DNA from: Pullibacteroides sp964436335 | Lineage (GTDB): Bacteria > Bacteroidota > Bacteroidia > Bacteroidales > P3 | Direction of reading: 5' to 3' | Assembly: GCA_964436335.1 (NCBI GenBank) | Contig: CAYTCD010000090.1 | Span: forward strand, 1 to 6,862 | Length of the DNA stretch: 6,862 nucleotides | In this document: positions 1-5,526 of the stretch, piece by piece | Numbering within the stretch: the first letter of the stretch is position 1 | Layout of the letters: the number at the start of each line of letters is the position of its first letter | Program-made: the position numbers and the translations under genes | Notes under the pieces: generated by a model | What the model was told of the DNA's origin: nothing | Database searches by the model: none | What the model saw: the letters and a program-made list of their open reading frames with translations, nothing else

Positions 1-86
1 TGTCCAAAGCCGATTTGGAAAAGATCATGAAGACCGAAAACATGGTCAACCCCGTGAAGCTGGATATCAAGCCCGCCAAGAAATAG
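1..86 (+). CDS. C-terminal end of an unidentified protein (partial)
   Basis: The third reading frame is open from the left edge to a TAG at 84-86 and gives 27 residues, beginning SKADLEKIMKTEN and ending in a lysine-rich tail, DIKPAKK. The other two plus frames are less protein-like, and one of them stops at once. A hairpin terminator follows 21 bp after the stop, which fits this being the true 3' end of a gene. I do not recognise the family. In related Bacteroidetes rpmB (bL28) often sits just before rpmG, but this tail does not resemble the end of bL28 as I know it. Too little is visible to assign a function. Confidence 0.6.
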   Translation, partial: SKADLEKIMKTENMVNPVKLDIKPAKK

Positions 87-107
87 TCGGGAAATAGTTT
101 GATTGAG

Positions 108-143
108 AAGGGGAATTTGCCGTAAGGCAGGTTCCCCTTTGTT
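108..143 (+). terminator. Rho-independent terminator after the left-edge gene
   Basis: The arms are 108-121 (AAGGGGAATTTGCC) and 126-139 (GGCAGGTTCCCCTT). They pair along 14 positions, twelve Watson-Crick and two G-U, around a GTAA loop at 122-125 (a GNRA-type tetraloop). A short T-rich tail, TTTGTT, follows. The hairpin lies 21 bp after the upstream stop codon, and its 3' end overlaps the -33 box of the rpmG promoter. The short, interrupted T-tract makes its efficiency uncertain. Confidence 0.75.
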
Positions 144-168
144 AATCCCAAAAAAAATACTACCTTTG
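138..168 (+). promoter_or_regulatory. Bacteroidetes-type promoter of rpmG
   Basis: A -33 box TTTG (138-141) is followed after exactly 19 bp by TACCTTTG (161-168). This matches the Bacteroidetes primary sigma factor consensus, TTTG / TAnnTTTG. The spacer includes an eight-A run. Transcription would begin near 173-176, giving a leader of about 30 nt before the rpmG ATG at 205. The first three bases of the -33 box are also the last bases of the upstream terminator, so the boundary between the two transcription units is very tight. Confidence 0.85.
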
Positions 169-204
169 CACTCCTATTCAGAATACCTAAAATAGTTAGA
201 AACC

Positions 205-393
205 ATGGGAAAGAAGAACAAAGAGGCACGCGTTCAGGTGATTTTGGAATGCACCGAACACAAAGCCAGCGGTATGCCGGGCACTTCCCGTTATATTACC
301 ACGAAGAATAAGAAAAACACGCCCGACAGATTGGAATTGAAGAAGTACAACCCTATCCTGAAGAGGGTAACGGTTCATAAAGAAATCAAATAA
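205..393 (+). CDS. rpmG: 50S ribosomal protein bL33
   Basis: This 62-residue basic protein has the hallmarks of bL33: VQVILECTEH near the N-terminus, the SRYITTKNKKN segment, then LELKKYNP and a C-terminal VTVHKEIK. bL33 is a small component of the large ribosomal subunit near the E site. Only one cysteine (C16) is present, so this is the zinc-independent form without CxxC pairs. The length is normal for Bacteroidetes. The ATG start is preceded by A-rich sequence (TTAGAAACC) and no clear Shine-Dalgarno, as usual in this phylum. It is first in its transcription unit behind a strong promoter and is followed after 10 bp by the DUF4295/bL38 gene. The bL28 gene (rpmB), a frequent upstream partner, is not adjacent here. 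Confidence 0.97.
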   Translation: MGKKNKEARVQVILECTEHKASGMPGTSRYITTKNKKNTPDRLELKKYNPILKRVTVHKEIK

Positions 394-403
394 TTGATCA
401 GCC

Positions 404-562
404 ATGGCAAAGAAAGTAGTTGCAACCCTGAAAACCGGTACCGGCAAAGATTTTGCCAAGGTAGTGAAGGTGGTAAAGTCTCCCAAGACGGGTGCTTATA
501 CCTTCAAGGAAGAAATTATTGCTAACGACAAGGTTAAGGAATATTTCGCCAATAAAGCCTAA
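404..562 (+). CDS. DUF4295 small ribosomal-associated protein (bL38 type)
   Basis: This is a 52-residue lysine-rich protein starting MAKKVVATLKTGTGKDF, with a central KVVKSPKTGAYTFKEE motif and ending EYFANKA. The sequence and its place directly after rpmG match DUF4295, a Bacteroidetes-specific family. From memory, this family was identified as a large-subunit protein, bL38, in cryo-EM work on the Flavobacterium johnsoniae ribosome; that assignment is recalled, not derived here. The 10-bp gap to rpmG and the lack of any promoter between them indicate co-transcription. The ATG at 404 follows GCC and, like its neighbours, has no Shine-Dalgarno. Small size and about 25% lysine fit an rRNA-binding protein. 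Confidence 0.9.
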   Translation: MAKKVVATLKTGTGKDFAKVVKVVKSPKTGAYTFKEEIIANDKVKEYFANKA

Positions 563-572
563 TCTGGTTCAG

Positions 573-597
573 ACCGGCTTTTCCGTGCGGTTTTTTT
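573..597 (+). terminator. Possible weak terminator/attenuator after the bL38 gene
   Basis: ACCG (573-576) can pair with CGGT (588-591) and is followed directly by a run of seven T (591-597). The paired stem is only about 4 bp, so termination would be partial at best. It lies about 10 bp after the DUF4295 stop and could lower read-through from the highly expressed ribosomal genes into ftsY. Confidence 0.3.
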
Positions 598-674
598 CCG
601 TCGGAGATTTTGCATAGAGGTTCACCGGCAGTTGCCTGTGGACCTTTATGTGTTTGTATGAGACCGTAATCGGA

Positions 675-690
675 TGTTCCGGTCGGAACA
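675..690. repeat. Perfect short palindrome upstream of ftsY
   Basis: TGTTCC (675-680) and GGAACA (685-690) are exact inverted copies around the 4-base loop GGTC, 21 bp before the ftsY start. It could form a small mRNA hairpin next to the initiation region or be a protein-binding half-site pair. There is no T-run, so it is not a terminator. Confidence 0.5.
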
Positions 691-711
691 GCATAAACAA
701 CAATATGTAAC

Positions 712-1680
712 ATGGGAATTTTTTCGTTTCTCTCCCGAAGCAAGACTGCCGAACAAGCACAGGAAGAGCGGGTTGATCTTGAAAAAGGATTGGATAAGAC
801 CAAAGAGAGTGTTTTTAAGAAGCTCACACGCGCCGTTGCCGGAAAATCCTCTGTCGATGATGAGGTGTTGGACAATCTGGAAGAAGCCTTGGTTACGTCC
901 GATGTGGGTGTGGAGACCACCTTGCAGATTATAGAGCGGCTTCAGGAAAGGGTCAGACGCGACAAATACTTAGGAACGGACGAACTCAACAAGGTGTTGC
1001 GCGAAGAAATCGTGGCCCTGTTGTCTGGCAATGCACCTGAGGCCGAACCTTGGTTACAGGAGGGTAAAAAACCTTATGTGATCATGGTGGTGGGGGTGAA
1101 CGGCGTGGGCAAGACCACCACGATAGGTAAACTGGCCTATAAGTTTAAGCAGAATGGTGCCAATGTAGTGTTGGGCGCGGCCGATACATTCCGTGCGGCG
1201 GCAGTAGAGCAGTTGCAGGAATGGGGACGGCGCACGGAGGTGCCGGTGGTGGCGCAGGCCATGGGGGCAGACCCGGCCTCGGTGGCTTTCGATACACTTA
1301 AATCGGCGGTGGCCAAGGCGGCCGATGTGGTGATTATCGATACCGCCGGACGTCTGCACAACAAGGTGGGGCTCATGAATGAACTTTCGAAAATCAAGAA
1401 TGTGATGAAAAAGGTGGTGCCCGATGCCCCGCACGAAGTGTTGTTGGTGTTGGATGCCTCCACAGGACAGAACGCCATTGAACAGGCGCGGCAGTTTACG
1501 GCCGCTACCGAGGTCAATGCCCTTGCCCTTACCAAATTGGACGGAACGGCCAAAGGCGGTGTGGCAATCGGCATTTCAGCCGAGTTCAATATCCCCATCC
1601 GTTACATCGGTGTGGGGGAAAAAATTACCGATTTGCAATTTTTTGACAAGCAGTCCTTTGTGGATTCGCTTTTTGCATAG
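712..1680 (+). CDS. ftsY: Signal recognition particle receptor FtsY (SRP-family GTPase)
   Basis: FtsY docks ribosome-nascent chain-SRP complexes at the inner membrane; paired GTP hydrolysis with Ffh releases the chain to SecYEG. The 322-residue protein has the N domain (about residues 15-105, helical) and G domain (about 120-322) in order. All GTPase motifs are intact: G1 GVNGVGKTT (128-136), DTFRAAA (158-164), G3 DTAGR (210-214), G4 TKLD (274-277) and closing GVGE (300-303). The acidic A domain of E. coli FtsY is absent; only a short amphipathic stretch, MGIFSFLSRSK, precedes the N domain and may bind the membrane. This compact form is usual outside the enterobacteria. The ATG at 712 gives the expected N-terminus, with A-rich sequence upstream. 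rimO follows after 12 bp, so the two are probably co-transcribed. No convincing promoter was seen in the 149-bp gap upstream. Confidence 0.97.
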   Translation: MGIFSFLSRSKTAEQAQEERVDLEKGLDKTKESVFKKLTRAVAGKSSVDDEVLDNLEEALVTSDVGVETTLQIIERLQERVRRDKYLGTDELNKVLREEIVALLSGNAPEAEPWLQEGKKPYVIMVVGVNGVGKTTTIGKLAYKFKQNGANVVLGAADTFRAAAVEQLQEWGRRTEVPVVAQAMGADPASVAFDTLKSAVAKAADVVIIDTAGRLHNKVGLMNELSKIKNVMKKVVPDAPHEVLLVLDASTGQNAIEQARQFTAATEVNALALTKLDGTAKGGVAIGISAEFNIPIRYIGVGEKITDLQFFDKQSFVDSLFA

Positions 1681-1692
1681 AAAGATTAAGTG

Positions 1693-3003
1693 ATGCCCTC
1701 GTTGAAGCTTATCAGTCTGGGATGTTCCAAGAACACGGTTGATTCGGAAGTGATTCTCGGCAATATCCGGAAGGCAGGCTGGACACTGATCCACGAAGAA
1801 AGTCCGCGTACGGCCGATGTGGTGTTGATTAATACCTGTGGCTTTATATTGGATGCCAAACAAGAATCAATAGATACGATACTTGCTGAAGTGGCGCGCA
1901 AGAACCGCCGGAAAAAAGGGAAGGTTTTTGTAATGGGCTGTCTGGTGAAGCGGCATGGAGAAGAACTCAGAAAGGAAATTCCCGATGTGGATGCCTGGCT
2001 GGGTGTGAATGACACGCAGTCGGTTGTGCAGGAAATATTGCAGACCGCAGTGGCGGCAGACGATACTTTGCGGAATTTGACCACGCCTTCTCATTATGCC
2101 TATCTCAAGGTGTCGGAAGGATGCGACCGTCAATGCGCATTTTGTGCCATTCCGTTGATTCGGGGCAGGCATATTTCCCGTCCGAAGGAAGAAATCCTGA
2201 AAGAAGCCCGTATTTTGGCCGGAAACGGCGTAAAGGAACTAATTCTTGTGGCGCAGGATTTAACTTGCTATGGCTTGGATTTGTATGGCAAACGGGTTAT
2301 TGCCGACCTTGTACGCGATCTCTGCCGCATCGACGGCCTCCATTGGGTACGCCTGCAATACCTCTATCCCCATGCGTTCCCCAAAGACTTGCTGGAAGTG
2401 ATGCGTACCGAACCCAAGGTCTGCCGCTACGTGGACATTCCCCTGCAGCATATCGATACCCCCATTTTAAAAAGCATGTTGCGGAACACTACCCAAGAAC
2501 AGACGCTCTCCCTGTTGGAAGATTTCCGTAAGACCTTGCCCGACGCGGTTTTCCGCACCACGCTGATTGTGGGGTTTCCCGGCGAGGACGAAGCGGCCTT
2601 TTCGCGCTTGAAAGCCTTCGTGCAGTCGTTCCGCTTTGACCGCCTGGGCGTTTTTCCGTATTCGCGCGAGGAGGGCACGCCTGCCTATCCCTTGGGCGAT
2701 ACCGTTCCGGAAGAGGAAAAGGAACGTCGCGCGCAGGAAATCATGGATATGCAGGAAGAAATCTCCTACGAGGCGAACCAAGCCAGGATCGGGCAAGTTT
2801 ACGAAGTGCTGATAGACCGCCTCGAAGGGGAGTTCTACGTAGGCCGCACCCAATACGATTCACCCGAGGTGGATAACGAAGTGCTGATCCGGGCCGACAG
2901 CGCCGAACTGGCCCCCGGCAACTTCTACCCGATAAGGATTGTTTCCGCCGAAGCCTTCGACTTATACGGCGAAGTGGCTCAGTCACCGGGCATAGTTGAA
3001 TAG
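1693..3003 (+). CDS. rimO: Ribosomal protein uS12 methylthiotransferase RimO
   Basis: RimO is a radical-SAM enzyme that methylthiolates a conserved aspartate of ribosomal protein uS12 (Asp88/89 in E. coli). The 436-residue protein shows three domains. The N-terminal MTTase domain carries the three cysteines for one 4Fe-4S cluster: C11 (LGCSKN), C49 (NTCGF) and C83 (MGCLVKR). The radical-SAM barrel has C144-x3-C148-x2-C151 (GCDRQCAFCAIP) for the SAM-binding cluster, and a C-terminal TRAM domain spans about 358-430. The SLGCSKNTVDSE start and absence of the tRNA-type variant motifs favour RimO over MiaB. I chose ATG at 1693; an adjoining GTG at 1690 is in frame but would add only one residue. 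The gene follows ftsY by 12 bp and ends 20 bp before a strong terminator. Confidence 0.96.
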   Translation: MPSLKLISLGCSKNTVDSEVILGNIRKAGWTLIHEESPRTADVVLINTCGFILDAKQESIDTILAEVARKNRRKKGKVFVMGCLVKRHGEELRKEIPDVDAWLGVNDTQSVVQEILQTAVAADDTLRNLTTPSHYAYLKVSEGCDRQCAFCAIPLIRGRHISRPKEEILKEARILAGNGVKELILVAQDLTCYGLDLYGKRVIADLVRDLCRIDGLHWVRLQYLYPHAFPKDLLEVMRTEPKVCRYVDIPLQHIDTPILKSMLRNTTQEQTLSLLEDFRKTLPDAVFRTTLIVGFPGEDEAAFSRLKAFVQSFRFDRLGVFPYSREEGTPAYPLGDTVPEEEKERRAQEIMDMQEEISYEANQARIGQVYEVLIDRLEGEFYVGRTQYDSPEVDNEVLIRADSAELAPGNFYPIRIVSAEAFDLYGEVAQSPGIVE

Positions 3004-3023
3004 GCTGTTGACGAGAGAAAATA

Positions 3024-3057
3024 AAAAAGCCCGTTGATGCAAATCAACGGGCTTTTT
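3024..3057. terminator. Bidirectional terminator between rimO and serA
   Basis: A perfect 15-bp inverted repeat (3024-3038 and 3043-3057) encloses a GCAA loop (GNRA type). The core is GCCCGTTGAT/ATCAACGGGC, flanked by A5 on the left and T5 on the right, so each strand reads as a GC-rich stem followed by a T-run. It lies 20 bp after the rimO stop and 30 bp after the serA stop on the opposite strand, and can end both convergent transcripts. Confidence 0.95.
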
Positions 3058-3087
3058 CTTTGCCGCTTGAGCGGCAGGAGCCAAATC

Positions 3088-4008
3088 CTATTTGTTCACC
3101 TGGAACTTGGTTACACCGTTCTTGATGAAGTCAACGATTTGGTTGGCGGCGGCCAGACCGGCGTTGATATTGGCTTCGGCAGTTTCGGCACCCATCTTTT
3201 TGGGCGTGGAGAAATAACGGGTGGGGAACTTTTCGGCCAGTTCATCGTGGTTACCGGGCTTGATGTCGGTAACGTAACGGAAATCGGGACGGTCGTTGAG
3301 CAGACGAACCATGTCGGCTTCGTGAATCACTTCCTTGCGGGCGGTGTTCACCAGCATGGCGCCTTTGGGCATACGGTTCACGAGGTCGTAGTTGATGGAG
3401 TCGATGGTTTCTTTCGTGGCCGGGATATGCAGGGAAACCACATGGCAGGTGCTGTAGAGTTCTTCTACGGAAGCTACCGCCTTTACACCGTCTTTTTCGA
3501 TCACTTCCTTGGGGCAGAAAGCGTCGAAAGCGTAGATGTCCATGCCCAGGCCCTTGGCCACGCGGGCTACGTTGCGGCCTACGTTTCCGTAAGCGTGGAT
3601 ACCCAGTTTCTTGCCTTTCAATTCAGAACCCGTACCGGGGTTGAACAGGTTGCGGTTCATATAGACCATCAGACCGGCGGCCAATTCAGCCACGGCGTTG
3701 GAGTTCTGACCGGGCGTGTTCATGGCCACAATCTTGCGTTCGGTGCAGGCGGCCAAATCGAGGTTATCGAAACCGGCGCCGGCGCGAACCACAATCTTGA
3801 GGTTCTTGGCGTGGTCGATCACTTCTTTGGTAACTTTGTCGGAACGCACGATGAGCGCGTCGGCATCGGCAACGGCTTTATAGAAGTCGTTCACGTCGGT
3901 GTATTTTTCCAAAAGGGCGAGTTCGAAACCCGCAGCTTCCACAATCTGACGGATACCGTCAACGGCGGCTTTGGCAAAGGGTTTTTCGGTGGCTACTAAT
4001 ACTTTCAT
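3088..4008 (-). CDS. serA: D-3-phosphoglycerate dehydrogenase, short ACT-less Bacteroidetes type
   Basis: This cytosolic NAD(P)-dependent enzyme oxidises 3-phosphoglycerate to 3-phosphohydroxypyruvate, the first step of serine synthesis. It is a 306-residue D-2-hydroxyacid dehydrogenase: N-terminal substrate domain with RAGAGFDNLD (75-84) and NTPGQNSNAVAE (97-108), Rossmann fold with the nucleotide loop GIHAYGNVGRNV (136-147), then NTARKEV (221-227) with the conserved substrate-binding Arg224. There is no C-terminal ACT/regulatory domain, so classical serine feedback through ACT is not expected. The usual catalytic His in TPHxGG is Lys270 in STPKKMGAET, and the usual DVFxxEP segment reads TDIKPGNHDE. 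As I recall, this Lys variant is shared with Bacteroides and Entamoeba enzymes. The gene lies 210 bp downstream of serC on the same strand. An A-rich tract (GTAAAAAGAAACGAA) precedes the ATG at 4008. Confidence 0.93.
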   Translation of the reverse strand: MKVLVATEKPFAKAAVDGIRQIVEAAGFELALLEKYTDVNDFYKAVADADALIVRSDKVTKEVIDHAKNLKIVVRAGAGFDNLDLAACTERKIVAMNTPGQNSNAVAELAAGLMVYMNRNLFNPGTGSELKGKKLGIHAYGNVGRNVARVAKGLGMDIYAFDAFCPKEVIEKDGVKAVASVEELYSTCHVVSLHIPATKETIDSINYDLVNRMPKGAMLVNTARKEVIHEADMVRLLNDRPDFRYVTDIKPGNHDELAEKFPTRYFSTPKKMGAETAEANINAGLAAANQIVDFIKNGVTKFQVNK

Positions 4009-4168
4009 TTCGTTTCTTTTTACGGCGCGTTATCATGGGGCATCTGCTTTGTTGAACAACTTTCGCCATTTCGGTCTCGTACGTAAGCACTCCCTCAGGT
4101 CTAAGATTGTCCGCCTTGCATCCTACCCGTTCTGACGCACCTTTTGTTTTATACTATTTTTTATAACA
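4009..4168 (-). other. Unexplained intergenic sequence / possible serA leader
   Basis: This lies between the hairpin after serC and the serA start codon. No convincing ORF is present on either strand and I see no TAnnTTTG promoter box in the serA direction. It contains an 11-bp palindrome (TTGTT-G-AACAA, 4049-4059). The sequence at about 4060-4140 is GC-balanced and free of A/T-rich runs, unlike typical intergenic DNA in this window. It may be a structured 5' leader, an intercistronic processing region or a decayed gene fragment. I cannot decide from sequence alone. Confidence 0.35.
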
Positions 4169-4198
4169 AAGGAGGGAACAATATGCTGTCCCCTCCTT
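4162..4198 (-). terminator. Hairpin downstream of serC (terminator or attenuator)
   Basis: The arms 4169-4180 and 4187-4198 (read on the minus strand AAGGAGGGGACA / TGTTCCCTCCTT) pair over 12 positions with one mismatch around a 6-nt loop. The minus-strand downstream sequence, TGTTATAAAAAATAG, gives only a poor T-run. The hairpin begins 20 bp after the serC stop codon. It may terminate part of the serC transcript or protect its 3' end while some transcription continues into serA. Confidence 0.6.
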
Positions 4199-4218
4199 CT
4201 CTTGCTTAATCGGATGGA

Positions 4219-5295
4219 TTAGGCGTTTTTCTTGGCGTATTCCTGCATGCAGTTGATCAAGGCCTGAACGCTTTCTTTCGGGCAGGCGTTGTAGATGGAG
4301 GCGCGGAAACCGCCCGTGGAGCGGTGACCCTTGATGCCCACCATACCGGCGGCCTTGGCGTATTCGAGGAAGTCGGCTTCCTTGTCTTTGTATTTGTCTT
4401 CCATCACAAAGCAAACGTTCATTCTCGAACGGTCGGCCTTGTCGATAATCGTACCCTTGAACATGGGGTTGCTGTCGATTTCGTTGTAGAGCATATCGGA
4501 TTTTTCGATATTCATCTTTTCGATAACCTTCAGGCCGCCCACGCTCTTGATCCACTTGAGGGTTTCGTGCATGATGAAGATGGGGAACACAGGAGGCGTA
4601 TTGAACATCGAACCGTCTTTGATATGCGTGCGGTAGTCAACCATCGTGGGCAGCGGACGTTCCACCTTGCCCAGGATGTCTTCGCGAACGATAACCACGG
4701 TAACGCCGGCAGGGCCTACGTTTTTCTGGGCACCGCCGTAAATCAGACCGTATTTGCTCACGTCAACGGGACGGCTCATGAAATCGGACGACATATCGGC
4801 CACCAAGGTGATGGGGCAATCCATGTCTTCCTTGATTTCGGTACCGTAGAGGGTGTTGTTGGTCGTGATGTGGAAATAGTCGGCATCCGTGGGAACTTTC
4901 CAGCCTTTGGGAATGTGGTTGTAGGTGGTTTCTTTGGAAGAAGCCACGATTTCCACTTCACCGAAATATTTGGCTTCCTTGGCGGCCTTGGATGCCCAAC
5001 CACCGGTTTCCAGATAAGCGGCTTTCTTGTTGAGCAGGTTGAAAGGCACATAGAGGAACTGCGTGCTGGCGCCACCACCCAAGAAAAGAACGTGATAGCC
5101 TTCGGGAATGTTGTAGAGTTCCTTCCACAAGGCAACCGTTTCATCCATAATGTTCTGCCATTCCTTGCTGCGGTGCGATACCTCAATCACACCCATGCCG
5201 GTGCCGGCAAAATCCTTCAAAGCTTCGATACCGGCTTGCATGGCAGGCTTCGGTAAAACGCAGGGACCTGCGTTAAAATTATGTGCTACTTTCAT
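4219..5295 (-). CDS. serC: Phosphoserine aminotransferase
   Basis: SerC is a PLP enzyme that transfers the amino group of glutamate to 3-phosphohydroxypyruvate, giving phosphoserine. It also acts in pyridoxal phosphate synthesis in organisms with that route. The 358-residue length is normal. Visible landmarks: FNAGPCVLP at the N-terminus, SHRSKEW (40-46, Arg42 for substrate), GGGASTQF (73-80), GGWAS with the PLP-stacking Trp100, NNTLYGTE (146-153), ADMSSD (166-171, Asp167 to the pyridine nitrogen), GGAQKN with Schiff-base Lys191, and KGHRSTGGFRAS (322-333). The chosen ATG at 5295 gives the family N-terminus MKVAHNFNAGP; the frame stays open 36 codons further upstream but that stretch overlaps the leader and promoter and is not protein-like. 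The gene has its own promoter and is followed on the same strand by serA. Confidence 0.97.
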   Translation of the reverse strand: MKVAHNFNAGPCVLPKPAMQAGIEALKDFAGTGMGVIEVSHRSKEWQNIMDETVALWKELYNIPEGYHVLFLGGGASTQFLYVPFNLLNKKAAYLETGGWASKAAKEAKYFGEVEIVASSKETTYNHIPKGWKVPTDADYFHITTNNTLYGTEIKEDMDCPITLVADMSSDFMSRPVDVSKYGLIYGGAQKNVGPAGVTVVIVREDILGKVERPLPTMVDYRTHIKDGSMFNTPPVFPIFIMHETLKWIKSVGGLKVIEKMNIEKSDMLYNEIDSNPMFKGTIIDKADRSRMNVCFVMEDKYKDKEADFLEYAKAAGMVGIKGHRSTGGFRASIYNACPKESVQALINCMQEYAKKNA

Positions 5296-5302
5296 AACAA
5301 CT

Positions 5303-5320
5303 AAATGTTTTAAATGTTTT
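5303..5320 (-). repeat. Two tandem 9-bp copies in the serC leader
   Basis: AAATGTTTT occurs twice in direct succession (5303-5311 and 5312-5320), reading AAAACATTT on the serC strand. It ends 8 bp before the serC start codon, in the A-rich zone that in Bacteroidetes takes the place of a Shine-Dalgarno site. It is probably an unstructured initiation region. Confidence 0.6.
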
Positions 5321-5332
5321 CTTATGCGATAC

Positions 5333-5368
5333 TTTGGCGGAACCGGGGAACACATCCCGCCCGCCAAA
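5333..5368 (-). promoter_or_regulatory. Inverted repeat in the serC leader
   Basis: TTTGGCGG (5333-5340) and CCGCCAAA (5361-5368) form a perfect 8-bp inverted repeat with a 20-nt loop, which itself can pair partly (GGGA 5346-5349 with TCCC 5355-5358). The repeat starts about 6 bp after the serC -7 box, so the serC mRNA would begin almost exactly at this hairpin. It could be a 5' stabilising hairpin or an operator. No regulator can be named. Confidence 0.55.
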
Positions 5369-5373
5369 CACGG

Positions 5374-5404
5374 CAAAGTTAGCCCCAATTTTCTAATTGG
5401 CAAA
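5374..5404 (-). promoter_or_regulatory. Bacteroidetes-type promoter of serC
   Basis: On the minus strand TTTG (5404-5401) is followed after exactly 19 bp by TAACTTTG (5381-5374), a full match to the TTTG / TAnnTTTG consensus. Transcription would start near 5367-5369, leaving a leader of about 73 nt before the serC ATG. The leader carries the inverted repeat at 5333-5368 and a tandem AAAACATTT repeat nearer the start codon. Confidence 0.85.
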
Positions 5405-5423
5405 ATACAAGAAAGCGTGAAAA

Positions 5424-5454
5424 TTCCGGAATTGCAAAAAATGGGTTATTTTTG
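5424..5454 (+). promoter_or_regulatory. Probable promoter of the outer-membrane protein pair
   Basis: TATTTTTG (5447-5454) is a full match to the TAnnTTTG -7 box. At the expected 19-bp spacing upstream the sequence is TTCC (5424-5427), a weak -33 match. The predicted start near 5460 leaves a 5' leader of about 65 nt before ATG 5527. The promoter is back-to-back with the serC promoter, the two -7 boxes lying about 65 bp apart. Confidence 0.6.
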
Positions 5455-5466
5455 TACACAAGTGCG

Positions 5467-5484
5467 GCGGACAAGGCGGACAAG
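5467..5484 (+). repeat. Two tandem 9-bp copies in the barrel-gene leader
   Basis: GCGGACAAG is repeated twice without a gap (5467-5475 and 5476-5484) in the predicted 5' leader. The adjacent CGGCGG (5465-5470) can also pair with CCGCCG (5494-5499), forming a possible 6-bp stem ahead of the start codon. No function is evident. Confidence 0.5.
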
Positions 5485-5526
5485 AAAAAATACCCGCCGT
5501 GTTTAATGGTCGGAAAAAAACGGAAA

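Noticed and set aside
1..86. Calling the left-edge fragment bL28 (rpmB) from gene order alone
   Set aside because: The 27 visible residues do not match the C-terminus of bL28 as I know it, so gene order is not enough.
674..934. Plus-strand open frame overlapping the start of ftsY in another frame
   Set aside because: It is a shadow of the FtsY N domain, with Trp/Arg/Pro-rich sequence and no family motif.
1137..1598. Minus-strand open frame inside ftsY
   Set aside because: It is wholly antisense to the GTPase core of FtsY and has low-complexity Ser/Thr/Ala composition.
3034..3999. Long plus-strand open frame (321 codons) opposite serA
   Set aside because: It is antisense to a clear SerA and arises from the codon bias of that gene. 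Its translation is His/Gly/Val-rich with no family motifs, and it begins inside the terminator.
3959..4069. Small minus-strand ORF (36 residues, MAKVVQQS...) upstream of and overlapping serA
   Set aside because: It is very short, basic, overlaps the serA start out of frame and has no recognisable similarity. A leader peptide cannot be excluded, but nothing such as a run of serine codons supports it.
4324..5256. Long plus-strand open frame (310 codons) opposite serC
   Set aside because: It mirrors the SerC coding frame, has the same His/Phe/Gly-rich antisense composition, and has no promoter or recognisable motif.
5296..5403. 36-codon N-terminal extension of SerC
   Set aside because: It overlaps the serC promoter and leader, and SerC proteins begin at the M-K-V-A-H-N-F-N-A-G-P type N-terminus.
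5452..5526. N-terminal extension of the first barrel protein from a TTG at 5452
   Set aside because: The TTG lies inside the -7 box of the predicted promoter, and the extension would place 25 mostly charged residues before a good signal peptide.
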